64,000 nt of DNA, taken from Flavobacteriaceae bacterium MAR_2010_188. Lineage in GTDB: Bacteria; Bacteroidota; Bacteroidia; Flavobacteriales; Flavobacteriaceae. Positions 36,646-44,937 of this stretch are shown here, piece after piece. The notes beneath the pieces are model-generated. The model worked only from the letters and a program-made list of their open reading frames with translations, did no database searches and was not told where the DNA came from. Position numbers and translations under genes: made by a program. The stretch spans positions 3,002,001-3,066,000 of the forward strand of contig LT629302.1 of assembly GCA_900104375.1 (NCBI GenBank), in the 5' to 3' direction. The first letter of the stretch is position 1, and every line of letters begins with the position of its first letter.

Positions 36646-39204
36646 TTGAATTCAACTTTAAAAATTGTTTTAAGCTTACTCATAGCACTTCTTGTGGTAA
36701 ACAGCTGTTCCCGTAAAAAGGATAAATGGCTGAACAAGAATTTCCACGCTATGGGTACCAAGTACAACATCCTATACAACGGAAACATTGCTCTAGAAAG
36801 GGGTAGGGAAAAAGTAGATGATGCTTTTACAGAAAATTATTGGGACCTTTTGCCTGTAGAAAGAATGCAGGTTTCCGAAGAGATCATGCTTCCTGGCCAG
36901 ACCAAGAATTCTGATTTTGAACGTGCCGAAGAGAAAGCCAATAAGGCGGTCCAAAAGCATGGGATGAATATTAATGGGAAAGAAGTAAATCCCCAGATTG
37001 ATGAAGCTTATCTTCTTTTGGGACAAGCCCGCTATTTTGACCAACGTTTTGTTCCTGCGTTACAAGCCTTCAACTACATTCTGTTTAAATATCCTGCCAG
37101 CGATAAAATCAACGAAGCAAAGGTTTGGAGAGAGAAAACCAATATTCGCCTAGACAACAACGAACTTGCCATTAAAAACCTTAAAAGACTTCTAAAACAA
37201 GAAAAATTAGAAGACCAGGATTTTGCTGATGCAAATGCAATGATGGCCCAAGCGTATATAAATATTCAAAGAAAGGACACTGCCATTACCTTATTGCAGC
37301 TTGCCGCAGAGAATACTAAGAAGGATAATGAGATAGCGCGTTACAACTATATCCGTGGACAACTCTATAATGAATTCGGAAAAAAGGACAGTGCCAATTT
37401 AGCCTTTCAGCAAGTTATAGATTTACACAGAAAAGTTCCTAGACCATACTATATCAATGCTCATTTAGCTCAAGCCGCAAATTTTGATATGAACACCGGC
37501 GATAAACTAGCCTATCTAGAATATCTGACCGACTTAGAGGAAGACCGAGAAAACAGACCTTTTCTAAATAAAATCTATAATCAAAAAGCGGAGTTTTATC
37601 TTCAAGAAGGCAAAGATAGTTTAGCCATAGCTTACTATAACAAATCGTTAAGAACCAATAATCCAGACCGACGACTTAGAGCCTTAAATTATACTAGGCT
37701 GGGAGATATGCGTTTTGATTTTTCTGAATATAAAACCGCTGGAAGTTATTACGATAGCACCATGTCTAACCAGGTGCTCGATTCCAAGCCGTATAGAATA
37801 ATCAAAAAGAAGCGAGATAATCTTGAAGATGTCATTTACTACGCAGATGTTGCTCAAAGGCACGATTCTATATTAAATCTGGTTAATCTTTCGGATGATG
37901 ATAGAATGGCGCTTTTTACCGCTTACACGGACGAGCTGAGGTTGAAGGCAGAAAAGGAAGAAGAATTACAGGTTTTACAAGAAAGACGGAGCAATGGAAT
38001 TGTAACAGTAGAAAACACTTTGCCCGGCACCATCCCAACACTTACACCAGAATCCAATAGAGCAACCAATAGAGAACAACAAACGTTTTATTTCTACAAC
38101 CCGCAGACTGTTGCCTACGGTAGAAATGAGTTTGTTCGGGTTTGGGGAGATAGGTCGCTTGCCGATAATTGGAGGTTATCTGACACCAGATTAAATCAGG
38201 TAAATTTAGTTTCGGGTGATTCTACCACAGTCGCGACGGTAGAACAGTTATATGATCCACAGTATTATATAGATTTGGTCCCGAAAGACGTGAAAGTGAT
38301 AGATAGTCTTATAAAGGACAGAAACTATGCGTATTATCAGCTAGGGGTTATTTATAAGGAGAAATTCAAGGAAAATGAATTTGCTAAACAGAGATTGGAA
38401 ACTCTTTTAGCGCTTCAACCTGAAGATAGATTGATATTGCCTTCCAAGTATAATCTTTATCAAATTTATGCAGAGCAGAACAATACTTCTAAAGCTGAAG
38501 AGTACAAATCTGACATTATAAATAATTACTCCGATTCTCGTTACGCTGAAATTCTCCGTAATCCAGATACAGATTTAACCAAGGACATGAACAGTCCAGA
38601 AAGCATTTACGAAAATGTTTATAATGCTTATGCAAATCAGGATTACGCCCAAGCGATTCAAGATTGCGAAAAGTATATCGATTTATTTGAAGGAGAACCG
38701 ATTGTTCCAAAATTTGAAATTTTAAAAGCTTCTGCACTTGGCAGATTATATGGCTTTGCACGCTATAGAGATGCCGTGAATTTTACCGCATTGACCTATC
38801 CAAATTCACCTGAAGGTAAAAGAGCAATCGATATCATGAAGAACGCCATTCCTCTTTTGGAGAAGAAGGATTTTTTAGCCGATGACGATGTTTATAATTA
38901 CAAAGTCCTTTATCCATTTGCTTACAATGAAACAGAAGGGATAGAAAGACTGAGGGCGCAGTTGGTGGAAATTGCGGGGAGAATCAGTTTTTACGAATTA
39001 AAGATTTCGGTAGACACCTATGATGAAAAGACAAAATTTGTGGTCATCCATGGATTAAATAATATTATCGGTGCCGATGGTTTTGCCGATGTGTTGAAAG
39101 AGGATAAGTATAAGGTCAAAAGGCCGTGTTACACAATTTCTTCGCCGAACTATGAGATTATTCAAATGCACAAAAACCTTGATGAATATTTAGAATCAAA
39201 GTAG
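36646..39204 (+). CDS. sprE: SprE/PorW-type gliding and type IX secretion TPR lipoprotein
   Basis: An 852-residue lipoprotein. A signal peptide with lipobox VNSC (Cys near residue 21) is followed by KKDKWLNKNFHAMGTKYNILYNGNIAL, the conserved N-terminus of SprE/PorW, and then many TPR helices. SprE is needed for gliding and protein secretion in Flavobacterium johnsoniae, and PorW for the type IX system in Porphyromonas. The start appears to be TTG 36,646. It lies next to a bactofilin and the ATP synthase genes, as in relatives. No other type IX genes are in the window. Confidence 0.88.
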   Translation: MNSTLKIVLSLLIALLVVNSCSRKKDKWLNKNFHAMGTKYNILYNGNIALERGREKVDDAFTENYWDLLPVERMQVSEEIMLPGQTKNSDFERAEEKANKAVQKHGMNINGKEVNPQIDEAYLLLGQARYFDQRFVPALQAFNYILFKYPASDKINEAKVWREKTNIRLDNNELAIKNLKRLLKQEKLEDQDFADANAMMAQAYINIQRKDTAITLLQLAAENTKKDNEIARYNYIRGQLYNEFGKKDSANLAFQQVIDLHRKVPRPYYINAHLAQAANFDMNTGDKLAYLEYLTDLEEDRENRPFLNKIYNQKAEFYLQEGKDSLAIAYYNKSLRTNNPDRRLRALNYTRLGDMRFDFSEYKTAGSYYDSTMSNQVLDSKPYRIIKKKRDNLEDVIYYADVAQRHDSILNLVNLSDDDRMALFTAYTDELRLKAEKEEELQVLQERRSNGIVTVENTLPGTIPTLTPESNRATNREQQTFYFYNPQTVAYGRNEFVRVWGDRSLADNWRLSDTRLNQVNLVSGDSTTVATVEQLYDPQYYIDLVPKDVKVIDSLIKDRNYAYYQLGVIYKEKFKENEFAKQRLETLLALQPEDRLILPSKYNLYQIYAEQNNTSKAEEYKSDIINNYSDSRYAEILRNPDTDLTKDMNSPESIYENVYNAYANQDYAQAIQDCEKYIDLFEGEPIVPKFEILKASALGRLYGFARYRDAVNFTALTYPNSPEGKRAIDIMKNAIPLLEKKDFLADDDVYNYKVLYPFAYNETEGIERLRAQLVEIAGRISFYELKISVDTYDEKTKFVVIHGLNNIIGADGFADVLKEDKYKVKRPCYTISSPNYEIIQMHKNLDEYLESK

Positions 39205-39213
39205 TAATTAACC

Positions 39214-39645
39214 ATGTTCACAGACAAAAAAAGAGGTAATATGGCAGAAACAACAACCCAGCAAAACTTAATTGCTAAAGGCACTACAATGACCGGAGAC
39301 ATCATAAGCGACGGTGATTTTAGGATTGAAGGAACAATACAAGGTAACATTAAGACCCCAGGGAAAGTGGTCCTAGGAAGAACCGGTTTCATCAACGGAA
39401 CATTAAAGGGCGCTAATGCCGATATAGAAGGTAAATTTTCTGGGAAGCTTATGCTTTCAGAAACTTTATCCCTAAAATCTACCGCACACGTTGAAGGCGA
39501 GGTAGAGGTTGGGAAGCTTGCAGTAGAACCAGGCGCAACATTTAACGCAACCTGCGTTATGAAAGGAACCATAAAAGAACTAACCAACGGTGGAAACCAA
39601 CCAAGAAGAGCAGAAACAAGAGAAGAAAACGGCAAACCCGCTTAA
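39214..39645 (+). CDS. bactofilin (polymer-forming cytoskeletal protein)
   Basis: A 143-residue protein with a central right-handed beta-helix built from short repeats (GDIISDGDFRIEGTIQGNIKTPGKVVLG...), the hallmark of bactofilins, flanked by disordered polar tails. Bactofilins form filaments that organise envelope synthesis or motility machinery. It follows sprE after nine bases, so the two are probably co-expressed. Its last 56 bases overlap the atpZ-like gene in another frame. Confidence 0.92.
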   Translation: MFTDKKRGNMAETTTQQNLIAKGTTMTGDIISDGDFRIEGTIQGNIKTPGKVVLGRTGFINGTLKGANADIEGKFSGKLMLSETLSLKSTAHVEGEVEVGKLAVEPGATFNATCVMKGTIKELTNGGNQPRRAETREENGKPA

Positions 39646-39841
39646 CTCCTACGCTAAGTATAGCACCATTGTTATCCAAATGGTTGTTATTATTGGCGTC
39701 GGTACCTATGCAGGTATAAAATTAGACGAACATTATTCTGATGGAGGCAACACTTGGACGCTGGTCTTATCTTTAGCCTCAGTTTGTATTGCATTATATT
39801 TCGTGATTAGACGTATACTTGCACCTTCAAAATACGATTGA
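39590..39841 (+). CDS. atpZ: AtpZ/AtpI-like protein
   Basis: An 83-residue protein with two membrane helices (about 28-45 and 57-75) and the motif IGVGTYAGIKLDEHY, typical of the small AtpZ/AtpI-family protein encoded ahead of F-type ATP synthase genes. Family members assist c-ring assembly or Mg2+ uptake. The start is GTG 39,590, 56 bases inside the bactofilin gene. The unusual overlap couples the two genes. Its stop overlaps the next start (TGATG). Confidence 0.8.
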   Translation: METNQEEQKQEKKTANPLNSYAKYSTIVIQMVVIIGVGTYAGIKLDEHYSDGGNTWTLVLSLASVCIALYFVIRRILAPSKYD

Positions 39842-40239
39842 TGGATTATAATAGCTTTAAGCTTCGGCAATTTTCCTTTTTATTACAAAATGCCTTAGTT
39901 ACAGTTTTGCTGTATGGCATTCATAAATTTATTCTTACTTATTTTCTTCAGGATATAACCATGTTCTATCCTTTATGGCATATGTATTTATTTCATTTTG
40001 TCATTACAACTATCTTTTATACGGTATTAAATTACAGATACAGCAGTGGCCATAGAAATGTTTTTACAACTTTCATGATTGCCACATTTCTAAAAATGGG
40101 TTTGGCGATTTTATTTTTACTTCCTCTTATATTATCTGATTTTTCTAATAAGCAGCCAGACATTTTCAACTTTTTTATCGGGTATTTCTTCTACCTATTC
40201 TTTGAGGTTTTTGTGCTCACTAAATTGTTAAAGAAATAG
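39841..40239 (+). CDS. small membrane protein of the ATP synthase locus (DUF6168-like)
   Basis: A 132-residue protein with four hydrophobic segments, resembling DUF6168, which is found between atpZ and atpB in flavobacteria. It occupies the place of the classical AtpI gene and may be its counterpart. I start at ATG 39,841; a TTG sits one codon earlier. A weak hairpin (40,239-40,261) and the atpB promoter follow, so it belongs to the upstream transcript. Confidence 0.75.
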   Translation: MDYNSFKLRQFSFLLQNALVTVLLYGIHKFILTYFLQDITMFYPLWHMYLFHFVITTIFYTVLNYRYSSGHRNVFTTFMIATFLKMGLAILFLLPLILSDFSNKQPDIFNFFIGYFFYLFFEVFVLTKLLKK

Positions 40240-40298
40240 GCTTATTTATTGGTAAATAGCCTGTAAAAAAAAACGGAAAAATTATCGTTTAATTATTG

Positions 40299-40329
40299 TT
40301 TGCGAATTAAGATAATGTCCTTACATTTG
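40299..40329 (+). promoter_or_regulatory. promoter of the ATP synthase operon
   Basis: TTTG (40,299-40,302), a 19-base spacer and TACATTTG (40,322-40,329) match the Bacteroidota promoter consensus on both elements. It lies 41 bases before the atpB start and is the best promoter in the window. Confidence 0.75.
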
Positions 40330-40369
40330 CACGGAATTTAAGACAAGGCATTTTTAATAGCATAATCAG

Positions 40370-41434
40370 ATGCAAATCAACACTTTTAAGACTATAATCC
40401 TTAGTTTTTTTCTTTCCATTTCATTCATGGTCAAGGCCGTAAATGATGAAACGAAAGAACAAGAAAAATTCAATACCAACGAATTGATTTTCCACCACAT
40501 CACCGACAGTCATGGCTTTCATGTTTTTGGTGATGTCTCTATTCCGCTTCCTGTAATTTTATTTACGGACAATGGTTTGGTTGCTTTTATGTCTAGTGAA
40601 TTCCATCATGATGTAAATGGTGAAGTCATTGTAGAAAAAGGTGGTCAGAGATTCATAAATCTACAAGAAGAAATTTATTCCTTAAATGATGGTGCGACGT
40701 CTGTTCAGTTTGATGCTGAACACCATCCAGAGAATGCTTCAAAACCTTACGATTTTTCTATCACCAAGAACGTTTTCTCAATGTTTCTTTCACTGTTGCT
40801 AATGCTAGGTTTATTTCTTACTGCGGCAGCTTCATATAAAAAATCTGAAAATAACGTTCCTACCGGAGTTGGTAAGTTTTTAGAACCGATTATCGTATTT
40901 ATTAGAGATGACGTCGCCATTCCTAACATCGGTCATAACTACAGAAAGTACATGCCGTTTTTGTTGACATTGTTCTTCTTTATCTGGCTTAATAATATTT
41001 TTGGAATCATTCCATTCTTTCCGTTTAGCAGTAATTTAAGTGGAAACATAGCTTTTACCATGGCTTTGGCGGTGGTAGTTTTTATCGTTACTCTTTTCAG
41101 CAGTAAAAAGAGCTATTGGAAGCACATGCTTTGGATGCCAGGCGTGCCCGTACCAATGAAGCTTTTCTTAGCCCCGATTGAGTTTCTTGGAATGTTCGTG
41201 AAGCCAATTGCACTGATGATTCGATTGTTTGCTAATATTACCGCAGGACATGTAATTATCTTAAGCTTAATATCATTGATATTTGTGTTAGAAACTATTT
41301 GGGTGGCTCCGGTCTCTGTTATATTTGTGGTTTTTATAAGCGTTATAGAAGTGTTGGTTGTGGCAATCCAAGCCTATATATTTACATTATTGTCTGCACT
41401 TTATATTGGGCAGGCCATGGAAGATGAACATTAA
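40370..41434 (+). CDS. atpB: F0F1 ATP synthase subunit a
   Basis: Proton-channel subunit of F0. The essential Arg is in LMIRLFANITAGH (about residues 282-294), followed by the last helices. At 354 residues it is about 90 longer than E. coli subunit a. The extra part is an N-terminal signal-like helix (residues 7-24) plus a hydrophilic His-rich region (FHHITDSHGFHVFG) before the first conserved helix. Such an extension is usual in Bacteroidota. First gene after the strong promoter. Confidence 0.95.
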   Translation: MQINTFKTIILSFFLSISFMVKAVNDETKEQEKFNTNELIFHHITDSHGFHVFGDVSIPLPVILFTDNGLVAFMSSEFHHDVNGEVIVEKGGQRFINLQEEIYSLNDGATSVQFDAEHHPENASKPYDFSITKNVFSMFLSLLLMLGLFLTAAASYKKSENNVPTGVGKFLEPIIVFIRDDVAIPNIGHNYRKYMPFLLTLFFFIWLNNIFGIIPFFPFSSNLSGNIAFTMALAVVVFIVTLFSSKKSYWKHMLWMPGVPVPMKLFLAPIEFLGMFVKPIALMIRLFANITAGHVIILSLISLIFVLETIWVAPVSVIFVVFISVIEVLVVAIQAYIFTLLSALYIGQAMEDEH

Positions 41435-41457
41435 TTAATTTTTAAATATTTCAAACT

Positions 41458-41706
41458 ATGAGTTTAGCATTATTACAAGAAGCCGTTACAATAGGATATG
41501 GTCCTATGGCTGCAATTGGAGCAGGACTTGCTGCAATCGGTGGTGGAATCGGTGTGGGTAGAATCGGTGCTTCTGCAATGGAAGCAATGGCTCGTCAACC
41601 AGAAATGCAAGGGAAACTTCAAGGTTCTGCGATTGTATTGGTTGCCTTTATTGAGGCAATTGCACTTTTCGCGGTTGTTGTATCCTTCCTTGCTATGGAT
41701 GCTTAA
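41458..41706 (+). CDS. atpE: F0F1 ATP synthase subunit c
   Basis: Rotor-ring proteolipid of 82 residues, a hairpin of two helices rich in Gly and Ala (AAIGAGLAAIGGGIGVGRIGASA), with the polar loop ARQPEM and the ion-carrying Glu66 in VAFIEAIAL. Residues of the sodium-type site are absent, so it is probably proton-driven. Followed by a strong stem-loop that may adjust expression relative to downstream subunits. Confidence 0.96.
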   Translation: MSLALLQEAVTIGYGPMAAIGAGLAAIGGGIGVGRIGASAMEAMARQPEMQGKLQGSAIVLVAFIEAIALFAVVVSFLAMDA

Positions 41707-41713
41707 AATTTTC

Positions 41714-41752
41714 TTATATCAAGGTGTTGCGGTTGGCTGCACCTTGATATAA
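41714..41752 (+). promoter_or_regulatory. strong stem-loop between atpE and atpF
   Basis: A perfect 13-base inverted repeat (arms 41,714-41,726 and 41,740-41,752, core TATATCAAGGTG) with a 13-base loop fills the atpE-atpF gap and is followed by AT-rich sequence. It could block 3' exonucleases to protect atpE mRNA, or act as a leaky terminator. Either would raise subunit c relative to later subunits. Confidence 0.65.
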
Positions 41753-41785
41753 TTTATTTTGAAAGATTAAATTAAACAAAACACA

Positions 41786-42289
41786 ATGGATAATCCTTTA
41801 GTAAATCCCGATTTAGGTCTTATATTTTGGACCACTTTGGCTTTCTTCATTTTACTTTTCATCTTAGGTAAATTTGCTTGGAAACCAATTCTTGGTGCAG
41901 TAAACGACAGAGAGAAATCTATCAACGACGCATTGGCAGAAGCTGAGAAAGCGCGTTTAGATATGAGAAATCTTAAGGCAGATAATGAGCGTATTTTGCA
42001 AGAGGCTAGAGCTGAAAGGGAAAACCTGCTTAAAGAGGCTAGAGAGATAAAGAACAAAATGATTTCTGATGCTAAGGATGAAGCTCAAAACCAAGCAAAC
42101 AAAATGATTGCTCAGGCGGAAGCAGCGATAGAAAGCGAAAAAAAATCGGCAATGGCAGAATTGAAGAGTCAAGTTGCTGTTCTTGCTGTAGAAATCGCAG
42201 AAAAAGTAGTTCGAGAAGAATTATCCAATAAAGATAAGCAGTTAAATTTAGTTGAGTCAATGTTGGGCGAAGCTACCTTAACAAAATAA
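41786..42289 (+). CDS. atpF: F0F1 ATP synthase subunit b
   Basis: Peripheral stalk subunit of 167 residues: one N-terminal membrane helix (about 9-27, LIFWTTLAFFILLFILGKF) followed by a long charged coiled coil typical of subunit b. Only one b-type gene is present, so the stalk should be a homodimer. It lies downstream of the atpE hairpin and is followed after three bases by atpH. Confidence 0.95.
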   Translation: MDNPLVNPDLGLIFWTTLAFFILLFILGKFAWKPILGAVNDREKSINDALAEAEKARLDMRNLKADNERILQEARAERENLLKEAREIKNKMISDAKDEAQNQANKMIAQAEAAIESEKKSAMAELKSQVAVLAVEIAEKVVREELSNKDKQLNLVESMLGEATLTK

Positions 42290-42292
42290 AAA

Positions 42293-42829
42293 ATGGCGGG
42301 AGAAAGAGCAGCATATCGTTACGCAAAGGCGGCATTTTCATTATCCAAAGATGAAAAAGCCACAGAAGCTGTTAATGGCGATATGGCAACCATCTATAAG
42401 ACTGTCGATTCACATAAAGATTTAAAAAACATGCTTTATAGTCCGGTGGTTAAATCCCAGGATAAAAAGGCGGTTCTCTTCAGGGTTTTCACCGATTTGC
42501 ATAAAACAACCGTCAATACTATTGATGTTATGATAACCAATAATAGAATCTATTTATTGGCAGATGTAGCAAAACGATTTACGGCACTTTACGATGAATT
42601 TAAAGGAACTCAAACCGCTAAGGTTACTACGGCAGTACCTTTATCAGAAGAACTTAAAGTGCAAGTACTAACTAAAGTAAAAGAACTTACAGCTAAGGAA
42701 GTAGAGGTAGAGAATGTTGTGGACCCGAGCATTATAGGCGGATTTATATTAAGGGTTGGCGATGTGCAGTACGATGCAAGTATCGCCAATAAGCTTAATA
42801 AGTTAAAAAGAGAATTTTCATTAAACTAA
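42293..42829 (+). CDS. atpH: F0F1 ATP synthase subunit delta
   Basis: The 178-residue OSCP/delta subunit joining F1 to the peripheral stalk. The N-terminus RAAYRYAKAAFSLSKDEKA and the C-terminal VVDPSIIGGFILRVGDVQYDASIANKLNKLKREF are the family signatures. The 86-base gap to atpA is occupied by a palindromic short repeat. Confidence 0.95.
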   Translation: MAGERAAYRYAKAAFSLSKDEKATEAVNGDMATIYKTVDSHKDLKNMLYSPVVKSQDKKAVLFRVFTDLHKTTVNTIDVMITNNRIYLLADVAKRFTALYDEFKGTQTAKVTTAVPLSEELKVQVLTKVKELTAKEVEVENVVDPSIIGGFILRVGDVQYDASIANKLNKLKREFSLN

Positions 42830-42838
42830 AATACCCTT

Positions 42839-42897
42839 TGTCACACTGAGCGCCAGCCCGAAAGATTCATTCTGGCGGGCAGTCGAAGTGTTTCGAA
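42839..42897 (+). repeat. short interspersed repeat with inner palindromes (atpH-atpA gap)
   Basis: The element reads GTCACACTGAGC, then a GC-rich palindromic insert, then AGTCGAAGTG and TTTCGAA. In the insert GCCAG (42,852-42,856) can pair with CTGGC (42,872-42,876), or GCCCG (42,856-42,860) with CGGGC (42,876-42,880). Related copies lie at 61,881-61,922 (reverse) and 62,138-62,160. It fills most of the spacer inside the ATP synthase operon. Confidence 0.7.
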
Positions 42898-42915
42898 GTT
42901 AATACTTAAATAAAG

Positions 42916-44496
42916 ATGGCAGAAGTAAAACCGGCTGAAATATCAGCAATCTTAAAACAACAAATTTCAGGCTTTGATTCATCGGCAAGTTTAGACGAAG
43001 TTGGAACAGTTTTAACTGTAGGCGATGGTATTGTTAGAGCATACGGTCTAGCTAACGTTCAATACGGAGAATTAGTAGAATTTGAAGGTGGGCTAGAAGG
43101 TATTGTACTTAACTTAGAGGAAGATAACGTAGGTATCGTATTATTGGGTCATTCTAAATTGGTTAAGGAAGGTTCTATAGTAAAACGTACCAAGAGAATT
43201 GCATCGATAAATGTTGGTGAAGGAATCGTTGGTCGTGTTGTTGATACTTTAGGTAGCCCAATCGATGGTAAAGGTGCAATACAAGGTGAAACTTACGAAA
43301 TGCCATTAGAGCGTAAAGCTCCTGGTGTAATCTTTCGTCAACCGGTAAATGAACCATTACAAACAGGTATTAAATCTATTGATGCCATGATTCCAGTAGG
43401 ACGTGGACAAAGAGAACTTGTTATTGGTGACCGTCAGACTGGTAAAACTACAGTTTGTATTGATACCATCTTAAATCAAAAAGAATTTTACGACGCAGGG
43501 GAACCTGTTTATTGTATCTATGTTGCAATTGGTCAAAAAGCATCGACTGTTGCTAACATCGCACAAATATTAGAAGACAAAGGCGCACTAGCTTATACTA
43601 CGATTGTAGCAGCTAACGCTTCCGATCCTGCACCGATGCAAGTTTATGCACCATTTGCAGGTGCGGCTATTGGAGAATACTTTAGGGATACTGGTAGACC
43701 AGCCCTTATTGTATATGATGATTTATCTAAACAAGCCGTAGCATACCGTGAGGTTTCATTATTATTACGTAGACCTCCAGGACGTGAGGCTTACCCAGGT
43801 GACGTTTTCTATCTTCACTCTCGTTTGTTAGAGCGTTCTGCAAAAGTAATTGCAAATGATGAAATCGTTAAGGATATGAACGATTTACCAGATTCTTTGA
43901 AGCCTTTGGTAAAAGGAGGAGGTTCTTTAACTGCACTTCCTATTATCGAAACTCAAGCGGGTGACGTATCTGCTTATATTCCTACCAACGTAATCTCGAT
44001 TACTGATGGTCAGATATTCTTGGATGGTGATTTGTTTAACTCTGGGGTTCGTCCAGCGATTAACGTAGGTATTTCGGTATCTCGTGTTGGTGGTAACGCA
44101 CAGATTAAATCAATGAAAAAAGTAGCAGGGACTTTAAAATTAGACCAAGCACAGTTCCGTGAATTGGAAGCTTTTGCAAAATTCGGATCGGATTTGGATA
44201 ATGCTACTTTGAATGTAATTGAAAAAGGTAGAAGAAACGTTGAAATTCTTAAGCAAGCACAAAATGATCCGTACACTGTAGAAGATCAAGTTGCTATCAT
44301 TTATGCAGGTTCTAAAAACTTGTTAAGAGATGTGCCGGTAGAAAAAGTAAAAGAATTCGAAAGAGATTATTTAGAATTTTTGAACGCTAAGCATAGAGAT
44401 ACATTAGATTCTCTAAAAGCTGGAAAATTGACGGATGAAGTAACAGATACTTTATCTAGTGTTGCTAAAGAGCTTTCAGCGAAATATAGAAAGTAG
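42916..44496 (+). CDS. atpA: F0F1 ATP synthase subunit alpha
   Basis: A 526-residue non-catalytic nucleotide-binding subunit of F1. It has the P-loop [10 protein letters not shown] near residue 172, the arginine-finger region and the ATP synthase signature [14 protein letters not shown]. Full length and well conserved. Downstream, a decayed four-helix-bundle gene separates it from atpG by 441 bases. Confidence 0.97.
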   Translation: MAEVKPAEISAILKQQISGFDSSASLDEVGTVLTVGDGIVRAYGLANVQYGELVEFEGGLEGIVLNLEEDNVGIVLLGHSKLVKEGSIVKRTKRIASINVGEGIVGRVVDTLGSPIDGKGAIQGETYEMPLERKAPGVIFRQPVNEPLQTGIKSIDAMIPVGRGQRELVIGDRQTGKTTVCIDTILNQKEFYDAGEPVYCIYVAIGQKASTVANIAQILEDKGALAYTTIVAANASDPAPMQVYAPFAGAAIGEYFRDTGRPALIVYDDLSKQAVAYREVSLLLRRPPGREAYPGDVFYLHSRLLERSAKVIANDEIVKDMNDLPDSLKPLVKGGGSLTALPIIETQAGDVSAYIPTNVISITDGQIFLDGDLFNSGVRPAINVGISVSRVGGNAQIKSMKKVAGTLKLDQAQFRELEAFAKFGSDLDNATLNVIEKGRRNVEILKQAQNDPYTVEDQVAIIYAGSKNLLRDVPVEKVKEFERDYLEFLNAKHRDTLDSLKAGKLTDEVTDTLSSVAKELSAKYRK

Positions 44497-44499
44497 TTA

Positions 44500-44533
44500 A
44501 AAGTGCTGAGTGCTGAGGGCGGAGTTCTGAGTG
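44500..44533 (+). repeat. left degenerate repeat flanking the four-helix-bundle pseudogene
   Basis: The stretch repeats TGCTGAG/TTCTGAG units. Its part GAGGGCGGAGTT (44,515-44,526) is the inverted partner, 11 of 12 bases, of AACTCCGCACTC at 44,906-44,917 on the other side of the pseudogene. Confidence 0.6.
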
Positions 44534-44566
44534 AAGATTGAGAACATTTTGATTTGAAAATGAACT

Positions 44567-44907
44567 ATGGTTTTTGAAGATAGTCCTATAAGAATAAAAA
44601 GTTTTCAATTCGCCTGCGATATCGTCTTATATTGTGATAATCTAAAGGCACAAAAAGATTATGAGTTAGCATCTCAGCTCTTAAGAAGCGGCACGAGTAT
44701 CGGTGCTAATACTCGAGAAGCTAAAAGAGATTGTTAGTAAGAAAGATTTTAAAAAAAAAGAAATTTGGAATTGCGTTAAAGGAGGCGGATGAAACCAAAT
44801 ATTGGATGGAGATTTTAAAGGACACAGGAAGAAACGTGCCAGATTCTTTATTTAAGAAATGTGAAGAACTAATTAAAATTTTGGTCGCAATAACTAAAAA
44901 CTCTTAA
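44567..44907 (+). pseudogene. frameshifted four-helix-bundle (S23/IVS family) protein gene
   Basis: Three reading-frame pieces together give a four-helix-bundle protein of the 23S-rRNA-intervening-sequence family. First ATG 44,567 to TAG 44,735 (ending LLRSGTSIGANTREAKRDC), then SKKDFKKK in another frame, then KFGIALKEADETKYWMEILKDTG...LVAITKNS to TAA 44,905. The frame shifts near 44,735 and again in the A-run at about 44,751-44,759. The joined product is close to the usual 115-120 residues. It sits between atpA and atpG and is flanked by inverted degenerate repeats. Sequencing error could explain the A-run shift but less easily the first. Confidence 0.8.
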
Positions 44908-44931
44908 CTCCGCACTCTAAACTCAAAACTT
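44893..44931 (+). repeat. right degenerate repeat flanking the four-helix-bundle pseudogene
   Basis: A run of ACTC-type units (ACTAAAAACTC, TTAACTCCGCACTC, TAAACTCAAAAC) overlaps the end of the pseudogene and reaches almost to the atpG start. It is the inverted counterpart of the TGCTGAG-rich stretch at 44,500-44,533. Confidence 0.6.
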
Positions 44932-44937
44932 ATAAAC

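Noticed and set aside
39162-39635. A 157-codon open frame on the minus strand across the bactofilin gene
   Set aside because: It is an exact antisense mirror of a well-supported gene. Its translation is low-complexity Ser/Pro/Val without a recognisable motif, and it would overlap both sprE and the bactofilin gene.
39838-39841. TTG start one codon before the DUF6168-like gene
   Set aside because: The ATG at 39,841 overlaps the preceding stop as TGATG, a usual coupling arrangement, and makes the TTG unnecessary.
44497-44937. A group II intron or insertion sequence between atpA and atpG
   Set aside because: There is no reverse transcriptase or transposase frame. The content is accounted for by the decayed four-helix-bundle gene and its repeats.
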